DNA of 64,000 bases from Haloarcula sebkhae (GTDB taxonomy: Archaea; Halobacteriota; Halobacteria; Halobacteriales; Haloarculaceae), in the NCBI RefSeq assembly GCF_014647415.1, contig NZ_BMPD01000001.1:1054001-1118000 (forward strand), in the 5' to 3' direction. The notes below the pieces were generated by a model. It made no database searches. It was not told the origin of the DNA and saw only the letters and a list, made by a program, of their open reading frames with translations. Shown here piece by piece: positions 7,922 to 16,169 of the stretch. Positions within the stretch are counted from its first letter, which is position 1; every line of letters begins with the position of its first letter. The translations under genes and the position numbers were made by a program.

Positions 7922-8962
7922 CTACTGCACCCGAGCGTCCACGACGACGTGGGCGACACCCTCGCTGTACTCCTTGACGCGCCGAGTGTCTAGCACTTCT
8001 ACACCCCGGTCGGCTTCGGCAGCGGCCGCCTCCAGTCGCTCGATTGGGCGGTCAAACACGAGCGCGTCCGGTGTCGCTTCGTGCATGTGGAGGACGCCGC
8101 CGGGCGCGAGTGCGTCAAGCGCGCTGTCGAGGTACTCGTGTGCCTCGTAGTAGCCCATCACTACTCGGTCGGCGCGACCCTCGCTGGCAAAGCCCGGTAC
8201 GACTTCCCGACAATCGGCCCGGTACGGGTGTACGCGCTCGTCCACGTCGTTCAGCATGACGTTCTCGACCAGGAAGCGAAACGACGCTGGGTTGCGTTCA
8301 ACGGCGGTGACGTGCGCGCCGGCGCGGGCCATCGGGAGGGTAAAGTAGCCGATGCCGGCGAACATGTCCAGGACGCGCTCATCAGGGTCAACAGTGTCAC
8401 CCATCTGCGCCCGCTCGGCTTTGTTGCCGGGGGAGAACATCACCTCCGCGAGGTCCATCGCGTAGCGCGTGCCGTGTTCGGTGTGGACCGTCTCGGTGTC
8501 GCCGTCGCCGGCGATGACCTCGACGCTGGGTTCGCGGTGCTCGCCGGAGATACCGTGGCGGGCCAGCACCGTTCCGGCCTCGCCGTGGAGCGCCAGCAGC
8601 GCCTCGCCGACTTCCGCGGGTCGGGGGCTGTCGCCGATGTCGATGAGTACGACGGAGCCAAGGACGGCCCAGGAACTGGGGGCGGCATCGATTTCAGCCT
8701 CGGTCCAGCCGCGTTCCCGGAGGTGGTCGTCGAGCGTTCGGAGGCGGCGCTCGCCGACTTGCCGGACGACCTCTCGGAACTGCGTCTCCTGTGGCGGGGC
8801 AGTCACCGGGACGGCGACGCTGTCCGCGGTCCACTCGGTGACGCTTCTGGTATCGTCGTAGACGCCCTCGGCCTGCAGGGATTCGATAGCGACCTGCGAG
8901 CGGGGTTTGGCGACGACGACGGCTAGCTGCTGGTCGTCTTGCGCCCCTGAACCATCACTCAT
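7922..8962 (-). CDS. taw2: tRNA(Phe) 4-demethylwyosine aminocarboxypropyltransferase Taw2
   Basis: The 346-residue protein has a Trm5-like fold with the SAM loop DMFAGIGYFTLP at about 199-210, preceded by the VMFSPGNKAER motif. VMFSPGN and the later VVMGYYEAHEYL fit archaeal Taw2 (Pyrococcus has MFSPANVKER and MGYVVRTHEF) rather than the Trm5 methyltransferase, whose catalytic D-P-P/N-L-P motif is absent here. Taw2 transfers the 3-amino-3-carboxypropyl group of SAM to position 37 of tRNA(Phe) in wyosine synthesis. It overlaps nmd3 by 8 bases, so it is the second gene of a translation-related operon. General annotations may call it Trm5 or simply SAM methyltransferase. Confidence 0.85.
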   Translation of the reverse strand: MSDGSGAQDDQQLAVVVAKPRSQVAIESLQAEGVYDDTRSVTEWTADSVAVPVTAPPQETQFREVVRQVGERRLRTLDDHLRERGWTEAEIDAAPSSWAVLGSVVLIDIGDSPRPAEVGEALLALHGEAGTVLARHGISGEHREPSVEVIAGDGDTETVHTEHGTRYAMDLAEVMFSPGNKAERAQMGDTVDPDERVLDMFAGIGYFTLPMARAGAHVTAVERNPASFRFLVENVMLNDVDERVHPYRADCREVVPGFASEGRADRVVMGYYEAHEYLDSALDALAPGGVLHMHEATPDALVFDRPIERLEAAAAEADRGVEVLDTRRVKEYSEGVAHVVVDARVQ

Positions 8963-10100
8963 CGGTCTCTGTGTCGTCTCCCTTGGTTGGGAGGATGTGC
9001 AACCCGGCGTGGCTCTTCAGCACCGGCACCTCGTCGGCGTCGGTGTCGAGGTAGTCCGGTCGCGGGACGGTCTTGCTCTCGAAGGTCTCGGGATCAAGCA
9101 CCTGAACGGCGTTGTCGTCCTCGACGGCGACGAGCGTGGTCGTCTGGGCGTCCTCGCGGAACCCCAGCCGCCGGGCGTCGGGGGTCTCGCCGTCCTCGAA
9201 ACTGGCTTCGTAGTCCTCGCCGGTCGCCAGGCGGACGCCCTTAAGGTTCCCCTGGACCGAGCGGACCAGTACCGGCCCGTCGCCGTCCTCCGGGTCGATG
9301 ACCTCGCCCTGGCGGTAGCGGGGCAGGCGGACCGCGTAGGTCATCCGGTACAGCTCTTGCCCGTCTTCGTCCTCGGAGATGAGACGCCGTGAGTCGGAGT
9401 AGGAGCCCCCGAGTTGGGCGGTGATGCGCTTGGCGATTCCCTGCCCCATCTGGTTCGTCGAGATTTTCATGTCCAGCCCGTCGTCGACGGACTTGGTCTC
9501 GGTAATGAATGCGTTGCGGTCGCCCGTTTCCTCACGAGCGGCGATGTACTCCTCCGCGATCTCCTCGGCGCGCTCGCGCTCGTCGTCGGTCGGATCGCGG
9601 CCGTCGGCTCGCACCTGCACGATGCTGGCGAAGGAACCGCCGGCGATCTTCCCGCAGCGCTTGCACGTCTGCCGGGAGATGCGGACGGGGACGGTGACCT
9701 CCTCGGTGACCGGCGTCCCGCGGATGACCCCGGAGAACTCCGCGTGCATCCGGATGTTGTTCTTGTCGAGTTGCTCGGGAGCGACCTGCCAGGCGACTGA
9801 CTGGGCGTCGACGTGGATACCCAGTGCTTCGCTGACCTGCTCGACGGCGATGTCGGTGTAGTCCTCCGCGCCGATGTCGACCCAGCGGTTCCCCTTGTGG
9901 ACCGCGCCACACCGCGAACAGACCCGTACCTGAATAGTGTCGGGGGCGTCCACAAGATCGAACTCCTCGAAGTAACAGGCGTCACAGAGGACGTGCTCGG
10001 AGTTGCGCTGGCCGCCAGCACCCGCAAGCTCCGGGCGCTCGTCAGTGCCCTCCGGTATCTCGTCACCGCAGCGTGGACAGAACTCTCCCGACCGGCTCAT
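8955..10100 (-). CDS. nmd3: NMD3 family ribosomal subunit factor
   Basis: The 381-residue protein starts with paired zinc ribbons (CPRCGDEIPEG, CDACYFEEFD, then VCSRCGAVHKG and CKRCGK), the hallmark of NMD3. In eukaryotes NMD3 is the 60S export adaptor; in archaea, which lack a nucleus, it is thought to act in late large-subunit maturation. The length fits archaeal NMD3. It is the first gene of an operon with taw2, with a TTTAAG-type promoter element about 30 bases before the ATG. Confidence 0.93.
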   Translation of the reverse strand: MSRSGEFCPRCGDEIPEGTDERPELAGAGGQRNSEHVLCDACYFEEFDLVDAPDTIQVRVCSRCGAVHKGNRWVDIGAEDYTDIAVEQVSEALGIHVDAQSVAWQVAPEQLDKNNIRMHAEFSGVIRGTPVTEEVTVPVRISRQTCKRCGKIAGGSFASIVQVRADGRDPTDDERERAEEIAEEYIAAREETGDRNAFITETKSVDDGLDMKISTNQMGQGIAKRITAQLGGSYSDSRRLISEDEDGQELYRMTYAVRLPRYRQGEVIDPEDGDGPVLVRSVQGNLKGVRLATGEDYEASFEDGETPDARRLGFREDAQTTTLVAVEDDNAVQVLDPETFESKTVPRPDYLDTDADEVPVLKSHAGLHILPTKGDDTETDE

Positions 10101-10183
10101 TACCGGTCCTACTGTACTGAACCGTTTAAGCCGTGTGTTCCGCCACCGCGACTACTCCGCAAATGGGCCAGTACGACCTCCGA

Positions 10184-11077
10184 TTACTCACCCGTGAGTG
10201 TCGGTGCTGCAATGTCGGCGTCGGCGGCCTCGCGCCAACTGTGTTCGGGCTCCCAGTCCAACAGCCCCTGTGCTTTCGCCGTCGAGAGCGCTGACTGGTC
10301 GCCGTCCAGCTTACACTCCGTGGGACGCTCATTCCACTGTTCTTCGACGAGTTCAGCCGTCGGCCGGCCGACGTAGTTCTCGGCGGCGGCGACGTTGAAC
10401 GCTTCGTGCCCGCCGAGGTCGGCATCGAGCGCCGCCGCGACGGCCGTCGCCACGTCGCGCACGTCGACGTAGGACCAGCAGTTACCGGTGCCGCCGGCGA
10501 GGTCGCCCGTGGCCACATCCCGACAGTTGTACTCACCGGGGTACTGAATCCATGACGGCCGTATCGAGGCCACGTCGATGCCATCACGCCGGACGACCAT
10601 CTTCGCCACCTCTTCGCCGGCGACCTTCGACGTGCCGTACGGGTCCTCCGGCGCGGTCGGATGGGATTCGTCCATCGGGAGATACGCCGGGAGCGGCGTC
10701 TCCTCGGCGAAGGCCAGTCCGTAGGCGCTCTCAGAGGACGCCCAGACGACGTCCGCGCCGGCGCGACCTGCAGCGTCGATGACGTTGTACGTCGCCGAAA
10801 TGTTAGTACCGAACACTCGCGTGCCCGCGTGCCGCTCCGGCGCTGGCAACGCGGCCCAGTGGACGACGGCGTCCGGGTCGACCTCGCTGAACAGGTCCCG
10901 GACCTCGACCCCCTCGGTCACATCGACAGCCTTGAATTCAATGTGCTCCCGCGTCGGAATCTCCCAGCCGGGGTGGTCTAGGTCCACGCAGACAACGTGG
11001 TACTCGCCGGCGAGGTGGTCACAGATCCAGCGCCCGGAGCGTCCGCGCCCGCCAGTGACGACGACTGTGTCGGTCAT
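10184..11077 (-). CDS. NAD-dependent epimerase/dehydratase (extended SDR)
   Basis: The protein opens MTDTVVVTGGRGRSGRWICD; the loop TGGRGRSG is a slightly unusual glycine-rich NAD site. The catalytic Tyr-x3-Lys appears as PYGTSKVAGEEVAK, preceded by the serine in WASSESAYG. I start at ATG 11077, where the Rossmann strand begins; an in-frame GTG at 11200 would add 41 basic residues unlike the rest. At 297 residues it is a compact extended SDR acting on an unknown nucleotide sugar or uronate. It stands alone, divergent from htpX. Confidence 0.87.
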   Translation of the reverse strand: MTDTVVVTGGRGRSGRWICDHLAGEYHVVCVDLDHPGWEIPTREHIEFKAVDVTEGVEVRDLFSEVDPDAVVHWAALPAPERHAGTRVFGTNISATYNVIDAAGRAGADVVWASSESAYGLAFAEETPLPAYLPMDESHPTAPEDPYGTSKVAGEEVAKMVVRRDGIDVASIRPSWIQYPGEYNCRDVATGDLAGGTGNCWSYVDVRDVATAVAAALDADLGGHEAFNVAAAENYVGRPTAELVEEQWNERPTECKLDGDQSALSTAKAQGLLDWEPEHSWREAADADIAAPTLTGE

Positions 11078-11205
11078 GTACCCGATTGTTGTCCGGAGAG
11101 TAAATGCGTGTGGACAGCTGTCCTGTTGACGGCTCCTCTGGCTCTGCCGTGTGGTGCTTTCCCACGATAGCGAGGTTTTAGAGTGTCGACCGCCTATCAC
11201 TGCGT

Positions 11206-12084
11206 ATGGAGTGGCAAACAGACTGGGGGCTCCGTGGCCGGATGGCCCTGACGATGTTCCTGCTGTTCGCGCTGTACATCGTCTTTCTTGGAGCGCTCAC
11301 GCTGTATTTCAGTAATCTCGCCCTTATCGTGGTCGTCATGGGACTGTTCCTCGGTGCGCAGTTCTTCTTCAGCGACAAGCTCGCCCTGTACTCGATGGGG
11401 GCCCGGACGGTCGAACCGGAGGAGTATCCGGAACTCCACCGGACCGTCGACCGCCTGGCCCAGCAGGCCGACCTCCCGAAGCCGAAGGTCGCCGTCGCTG
11501 ACTCTCGAGTGCCCAACGCCTTCGCCACCGGCCGGTCGAAAGATAGCTCGGCTGTCTGCGTGACGACTGGCATCATGGACACGCTGGAGCAGGACGAACT
11601 GGAGGGCGTCATCGCCCATGAACTGGCTCACATCAAGAACCGCGACGTGATGGTGATGACTATTGCGTCGTTCCTCTCGACGATTGCCTTCCTCATCGTC
11701 CGGTGGGGTTGGCTGTTCAGCGGCGGCCGCGAGCGCGGTGGCCAGCAGGTGCCCGTCATCGTCGCCATCCTCATCTCGCTGGTCGTCTGGGTCATCTCGT
11801 TCCTCCTGATCCGGACGCTCAGCCGCTACCGCGAGTACGCCGCCGACCGCGGCGGCGCGATGATTACCGGCAAGCCCGCCGCCCTCGCGAACGCACTGAT
11901 GAAAATCGACGGCCGGATGGACAAGGTCCCCAAGGAGGATATGCGCGACCAGGCTGAGATGAACGCCTTCTTCATCATCCCGATTAACGTCGGCTGGATC
12001 GGCCGACTGTTCAGCACCCACCCCACGACAGAGAAGCGCATTGACCGCCTGCAGGACCTCGAACGCGAACTCGAAAGCCGCTAG
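11206..12084 (+). CDS. htpX: Zinc metalloprotease HtpX
   Basis: The 292-residue protein has two N-terminal membrane helices, the zinc motif HELAHIKNRD at about 138-147, further hydrophobic segments, and a downstream glutamate in YREYAADRGGA as third zinc ligand. HtpX cleaves misfolded membrane proteins on the cytoplasmic side. The transcript is probably leaderless, with AGGTTTTAG about 28 bases before the ATG. The next gene on the strand is pspAB, a conserved haloarchaeal neighbour, which points to a shared membrane-stress role. Confidence 0.95.
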   Translation: MEWQTDWGLRGRMALTMFLLFALYIVFLGALTLYFSNLALIVVVMGLFLGAQFFFSDKLALYSMGARTVEPEEYPELHRTVDRLAQQADLPKPKVAVADSRVPNAFATGRSKDSSAVCVTTGIMDTLEQDELEGVIAHELAHIKNRDVMVMTIASFLSTIAFLIVRWGWLFSGGRERGGQQVPVIVAILISLVVWVISFLLIRTLSRYREYAADRGGAMITGKPAALANALMKIDGRMDKVPKEDMRDQAEMNAFFIIPINVGWIGRLFSTHPTTEKRIDRLQDLERELESR

Positions 12085-12400
12085 CAATAGTTGGCTTTTT
12101 GACTTACAGGTATGAGGGAGTGTGCCGTCTCGCAGTAGCTACTGTATAGAGCCAGAAAGCCCCGAGACGCTGGGCTCCTGCGACTCGCTGCGCCCTTCGC
12201 TCATTTCACTCGCTCCAGTGCTTGCTTCGCCTCGAACGCCCAGTGTCTCGCCCCTTTCAGTCCCGCCCGTAAGCGGTTGGTCAATCCAGGCTGGGTGGGG
12301 CTTTCCGGCTGTTAGAATAGTTGTCCTTGTCTTCGGACACAACCACATCAACTAGCCGAGACGCAAACCACCTTGGTCTCCGGCCCGTAGGGGTTCACAT
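12085..12400. other. Intergenic region with a nested inverted-repeat element
   Basis: No gene is visible in these 316 bases. They contain two nested inverted repeats: AGCCAGAAAGCCCC (12150-12163) pairs with GGGGCTTTCCGGCT (12297-12310) with one mismatch, and GAGACGCTGGGC (12164-12175) pairs with GCCCAGTGTCTC (12238-12249) with one wobble. A third short stem with a TTCG loop (TTGTC-TTCG-GACACAA) lies near 12327. The core is rich in CGCT-type repeats. A structured RNA or a small mobile relic are both possible. Confidence 0.6.
12150..12310. repeat. Nested imperfect palindrome
   Basis: The outer arms (14 bp, one A-C mismatch) and adjoining inner arms on the left side form a continuous 26-base left strand (12150-12175). 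Its complement is split on the right side by about 47 bases containing TCCCGCCCGTAAGCGG. This gives a bulged hairpin about 160 bases long. Confidence 0.6.
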
Positions 12401-13018
12401 ATGGGATTGCTCGACGGACTCAAGAGCGTTCTCGGGGTGAAAGCCGAGGCCGACGCGACGCGGGACGCCGACCCCGACGATCTGTTCGGGATGAGTACCG
12501 CCTACATCACGATGGAGGCCGATCTGGGGTACGAACCGACCGGCGAGGCGGCGCTGTGTTTCGCCGATGTCGACAGTACGGATTTTCAGGACGCTATCGA
12601 CGAGGTCGAATCCATTCTCGACGCCGGGATGGTCGAGACGGGCACGCGGGCGACCTTCGAGACCGACGACCACGGCTATCAGTGGGTCGTGCTCCACGAC
12701 AACGACTTCGAGGACCTGCTCACGTCGATTCACTTCGCGGCGGACACGCTCGTCGAACGGCGCTACGGGTCGCGCTTGCTCGCGGCGCTGTTCTCGTTTG
12801 AGGACGTGCGCAGCGACCAGACCGTCTACTGGGTGTACTCCTTCCGCCGTGGCGCGTACTACCCGTTCGCGCCGGACCCCCACGACAGCCACGAGCGCAA
12901 CACCTCCGCGGAGTTCAAACTGGACAGTAACCTCAGCGACGAAATCACCGTCGAGGACGACAAGGAGTACTGGTATCCGCTGTGGCCGGACCGCCCCGGG
13001 TACCACCCTTGGGAGTGA
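12401..13018 (+). CDS. pspAB: PspA-associated protein PspAB
   Basis: The 205-residue acidic, soluble protein begins MGLLDGLKSVLGVKAEADAT, an amphipathic helix likely to touch membrane, and contains the aromatic block FRRGAYYPFAPDP. This matches what I know as PspAB, a small protein co-encoded with HtpX and PspA-type systems in archaea and actinobacteria. The position directly after htpX supports the name. Its biochemical role is not established. The next gene follows after one base, so an operon is likely. Confidence 0.8.
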   Translation: MGLLDGLKSVLGVKAEADATRDADPDDLFGMSTAYITMEADLGYEPTGEAALCFADVDSTDFQDAIDEVESILDAGMVETGTRATFETDDHGYQWVVLHDNDFEDLLTSIHFAADTLVERRYGSRLLAALFSFEDVRSDQTVYWVYSFRRGAYYPFAPDPHDSHERNTSAEFKLDSNLSDEITVEDDKEYWYPLWPDRPGYHPWE

Positions 13019-13019
13019 G

Positions 13020-13478
13020 ATGGTCGATGGCGGCGTCGCTGTCGGTGACCACGTCCGGCCGGCCGAGGTCGGCCGCGAAAGCCGGGTTCCCGACGGTATC
13101 TACCGCGTCGTCGGTGCGGACGATGATTCCGTGACGCTGTTGTTAGTCGGGGACGCGGCCGGCCATCGGGTCCACACCGGCGAGGTGGTGACCGTCGCTC
13201 TCGAAGCCCTCGCTGCGTTCGAGTCCGCCAAGAACCCGGACGCGAACCGCTCACTGGTCACACACGCTATCTCACAGCTTGACGGTCTCCGGTGGTCGCT
13301 GTGGCTGCTCTGGCGCTCGATCCGCACTAGACCGCTTCCCGGCACAGCTGCCATTACCCTCCTCCTTGTCGGCGCGTTCGGCGAATGGATTCTGCCAGTG
13401 TCAGAGACGGTGCTGACTGGGTTCTTTTTGCTGGGGGCGCTGCTGCTCTTCTCCCTCGGTCGGGCGGGTCCGGCCTGA
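13020..13478 (+). CDS. Membrane-anchored protein of the pspAB operon
   Basis: ATG 13020 lies one base after the pspAB stop. The 152-residue product starts MVDGGVAVGDHVRPAEVGRE, a small beta-rich soluble domain (IYRVVGADDDSVTLLLV), and ends in two hydrophobic helices (about 107-122 and 131-146) with a short hairpin between. I do not recognise the family. Coupling to pspAB suggests a membrane partner for this stress protein. Confidence 0.65.
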   Translation: MVDGGVAVGDHVRPAEVGRESRVPDGIYRVVGADDDSVTLLLVGDAAGHRVHTGEVVTVALEALAAFESAKNPDANRSLVTHAISQLDGLRWSLWLLWRSIRTRPLPGTAAITLLLVGAFGEWILPVSETVLTGFFLLGALLLFSLGRAGPA

Positions 13479-13587
13479 GTCCGTTACGACCGCACTGGGA
13501 CTCGCCTCCCCATCTAAAACTCCCGATTCCGTTCCGAACCGTCCCGCTTCCGTCCCACACTTTCACTTTCACTCTGGTGTTAACGAG

Positions 13588-13595
13588 GCTTTATA
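13588..13595 (+). promoter_or_regulatory. TATA box of radA
   Basis: GCTTTATA is centred 27 bases before the radA ATG, giving a leaderless transcript. Confidence 0.7.
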
Positions 13596-13619
13596 CCCCC
13601 GGACGCACAAGGCACGTCC

Positions 13620-14669
13620 ATGTCCGCAAGTGAGGACCTCGAAGAGCTGCCGGGTGTCGGTCCGGCGACAGCAGAGAAACTCGAAGACAACGGCTACGAC
13701 TCCTACCAAGGGATTGCGGTCGCCTCGCCCGGTGAACTGTCGAACACGGCCGACATCGGCGAGTCGTCGGCAGCCGACATTATTCAGGCCGCCCGCGAAG
13801 CGGCCGATATCGGTGGGTTCGAAACCGGATCGACGGTGCTCGAACGCCGTGAGCAGATCGGGAAGCTCTCCTGGGGCGTCGACGAGGTCGACGACCTGCT
13901 CGGCGGCGGCGTCGAAACCCAGTCCATCACCGAGGTGTACGGCGAGTTCGGAGCCGGGAAGTCCCAGGTAACGCACCAGCTCGCGGTCAACGTCCAGCTT
14001 CCGGCCGAACACGGCGGGCTGGAAGGCAGCGCTATCTTCGTCGACTCGGAGGATACGTTCCGACCCGAGCGTATCGAACAGATGGTCAAGGGCCTCGACG
14101 ACGAGGTACTGTCGGATACGATGGTCCTCCACGGCATCGTCGAGGAAGAGGCCGACGCGGACCCCACCGACGAGGACCTGCTCGATGACCTCGTCGCCTC
14201 CGTGCTGGAGAAGATCCACGTCGCGAAGGCGTTCAACTCCAATCACCAGATCCTGCTAGCCGAGAAGGCACAGGAGATCGCCAGCGAGAGTCAGGAAGAG
14301 GAGTTCCCCGTTCGCCTGCTCGCCGTCGACTCGCTGACCGCTCACTTCCGCGCCGAGTACGTCGGCCGTGGCGAACTCGCCGACCGCCAGCAGAAGCTCA
14401 ACAAGCACCTTCATGACCTGATGCGGGTCGGCGACCTCAACAACACCGCCGTCGTCGTTACGAACCAGGTCGCATCGAACCCGGACTCCTTCTTCGGCGA
14501 CCCGACCCAGCCCATCGGTGGCAACATCCTCGGTCACACCTCCACGTTCCGGATGTACCTCCGCAAGTCTAAGGGGAACAAGCGCATCGTCAAGCTCGTT
14601 GACGCGCCAAACCTTCCGGACGGCGAGGGTGTCATGCGTGTCGAAGAGGACGGCCTGCTGAACGAGTAG
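13620..14669 (+). CDS. radA: DNA repair and recombination protein RadA
   Basis: The 349-residue recombinase has an N-terminal helix-hairpin-helix domain ([19 protein letters not shown]), a linker, then the RecA core with Walker [10 protein letters not shown] near 107-115, Walker [12 protein letters not shown] and the Rad51-type motif [20 protein letters not shown]. It forms filaments on single-stranded DNA and catalyses strand exchange. There is no intein. The gene is monocistronic, flanked by a TATA box upstream and a T5 tract with a short stem downstream. Confidence 0.98.
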   Translation: MSASEDLEELPGVGPATAEKLEDNGYDSYQGIAVASPGELSNTADIGESSAADIIQAAREAADIGGFETGSTVLERREQIGKLSWGVDEVDDLLGGGVETQSITEVYGEFGAGKSQVTHQLAVNVQLPAEHGGLEGSAIFVDSEDTFRPERIEQMVKGLDDEVLSDTMVLHGIVEEEADADPTDEDLLDDLVASVLEKIHVAKAFNSNHQILLAEKAQEIASESQEEEFPVRLLAVDSLTAHFRAEYVGRGELADRQQKLNKHLHDLMRVGDLNNTAVVVTNQVASNPDSFFGDPTQPIGGNILGHTSTFRMYLRKSKGNKRIVKLVDAPNLPDGEGVMRVEEDGLLNE

Positions 14670-15092
14670 CCCGGACGTTAGCAGTAGCGCTTATCGTCGA
14701 CCCACGACTGCAGACTATTTTTCGGGCAGTCTCTGACACTTGCTACGGCTGTCATCCGGACTGGTATGTGGGCTGCTCCCGCGCCTCGAACCCCTTCGTT
14801 TCATCTCGAACCGACTCCCGTCTGGCGTCTTGCGCCCGTCAGACGCACCGTGGTGAATGTGAAACTCCGCCACCCCAATCGCAAGACGGCGGGACATCTC
14901 CTGTTGAAACAAGGGGGTGGCAGCCGAGAACCGACAGACGGCTGTCTGGTTGTCGATGTCCTTCGGGGGTAAACTGTCGACTGGAGATTTCAGTGCCAAA
15001 CCGTCGTTGTTTGGACGGTGCGAAAATCAAGTGAGCGGCGGTAGAATCAGTCGCCTGCTTGGTCTGTGCGTCGGCGCTCCAACGCCTCGCTG
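14670..15092. other. 423-base intergenic region with pairing elements, no confident gene
   Basis: I see no convincing protein gene here; a 94-codon minus-strand frame (14999 to 14715) has odd composition and no promoter. The region holds several perfect inverted repeats: CGTCTTGCG (14826-14834) with CGCAAGACG (14880-14888); GCCACCCC (14869-14876) with GGGGTGGC (14914-14921), interleaved with the first pair as in a pseudoknot; and two overlapping hairpins around 14996-15018. An unannotated RNA or decayed sequence is possible. Confidence 0.45.
14706..14731 (+). terminator. Probable radA transcription terminator
   Basis: GACTGC (14706-14711) can pair with GCAGTC (14726-14731), with a T5 tract at 14718-14722 in the loop. 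Archaeal RNA polymerase stops at T-tracts, so this is the likely end of radA. Confidence 0.45.
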
Positions 15093-16145
15093 TCAGTCCC
15101 CAGCAGATTTCATCCCGGTGTCTTCGAGGTCCGCACCGCCGACCGACGAGCGCAGGGCGTCCATTCCGTCGTCGCGGTCGATACCGAAGTTGTCCCGGTA
15201 CAGTTCCTGCACGCGGTCGTACTCCTCGTCGCTGAGCGGCGGCGTGTCGGGTGCGCCGGCCCACTCGTCGATATCGGCGTTCGTCCGGAACGTCGGAGTG
15301 ACCGACGCCACCTCGTCGTTGTAGAGGAGCCACTGGATGGCGGCCTGGCCCATCGTTCGTGCTCCGTCACGCTCTAAGAACCGGATTTCTTCGACCTTCT
15401 CCCAGCCGGTCTCGTACCACTCGGTCGGTCGGTGCGAGCGGTGGTCGCCTTTACCGAGTTCCGTCTCCGGCGTCACCTGCTCGTTCAGCAGGCCCGAGGA
15501 ATGTGGGACGCGAGCGAGCACCGACGTGTCGGCGTTTTGCTCGCGGATGGTGTCGATGAAGTGCTGGCCGGGAGTCTGTTCGAAGAGGTTGAAGACGGTC
15601 TGGAGTGCGTCGAACTCGTTTGCGACCGCGGCGTCGCCCTCAGCGAGCCAGCCGATCGACGGGCCGAGCGCCCAGCCGATGGCGTCGACTTTCCCCTCTT
15701 CGCGGAGTTCATCAAGCGCTTCCAACACGTCCTCATCGACCTCGTCGACGTTGGCGTTGTGGAGCATCAGGAGTTCGACGTGGTCCATGCCGAGACGGTC
15801 GAGTGAGCGGTCGAAGGCGGTGTGGACCCACTCGGGCGTGACCTTCTTCGGGAGTTCGCCGTGGCCGGCCTGTGGGTTGTTGTAGAAGTCGTAGCCGATT
15901 TTCGTCGAGACGGTAACTTCGTCGCGGTGTTCCGCTAGCGCCTCGCCGATGATCTCCTCGCTGTCGCCGTGGCCATACACGTCGCCGGTGTCGAAGAACG
16001 TCACGTCCTGGTCGAGCGCGTGCTGGACCATGTCGATAGCATCGTCGTGAGTACGGTCGCCCCACCAGTCCGTGCCGACGACCCAGGCACCGAATCCGAC
16101 TTCCGAGACCTCGACGCCGGAGTTTCCGAGTGTCGCGTATTCCAT
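15093..16145 (-). CDS. Aldo/keto reductase
   Basis: The 350-residue protein starts MEYATLGNSGVEVSEVGFGA. It shows the AKR tetrad: Asp and Tyr in FFDTGDVYGHGDSEE, Lys in VSTKIGYDF and His in LLMLHNANVDEVD. The fold is a TIM barrel using NADPH. The start at 16145 is preferred because YATLGNSG is the usual AKR N-terminus; the ATG eight codons earlier adds only MDSAAKSG. It is one of three AKR genes in the window, from different subfamilies. The substrate is unknown. It lies 24 bases downstream of the second CPBP protease gene. Confidence 0.9.
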   Translation of the reverse strand: MEYATLGNSGVEVSEVGFGAWVVGTDWWGDRTHDDAIDMVQHALDQDVTFFDTGDVYGHGDSEEIIGEALAEHRDEVTVSTKIGYDFYNNPQAGHGELPKKVTPEWVHTAFDRSLDRLGMDHVELLMLHNANVDEVDEDVLEALDELREEGKVDAIGWALGPSIGWLAEGDAAVANEFDALQTVFNLFEQTPGQHFIDTIREQNADTSVLARVPHSSGLLNEQVTPETELGKGDHRSHRPTEWYETGWEKVEEIRFLERDGARTMGQAAIQWLLYNDEVASVTPTFRTNADIDEWAGAPDTPPLSDEEYDRVQELYRDNFGIDRDDGMDALRSSVGGADLEDTGMKSAGD

Positions 16146-16169
16146 ACCCGATTTAGCGGCGCTGTCCAC

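Noticed and set aside
14715-14999. 94-codon minus-strand frame between radA and the aldo/keto reductase
   Set aside because: No promoter, basic Ser/Arg-rich composition, overlaps inverted repeats; may be a decayed gene but cannot be supported.
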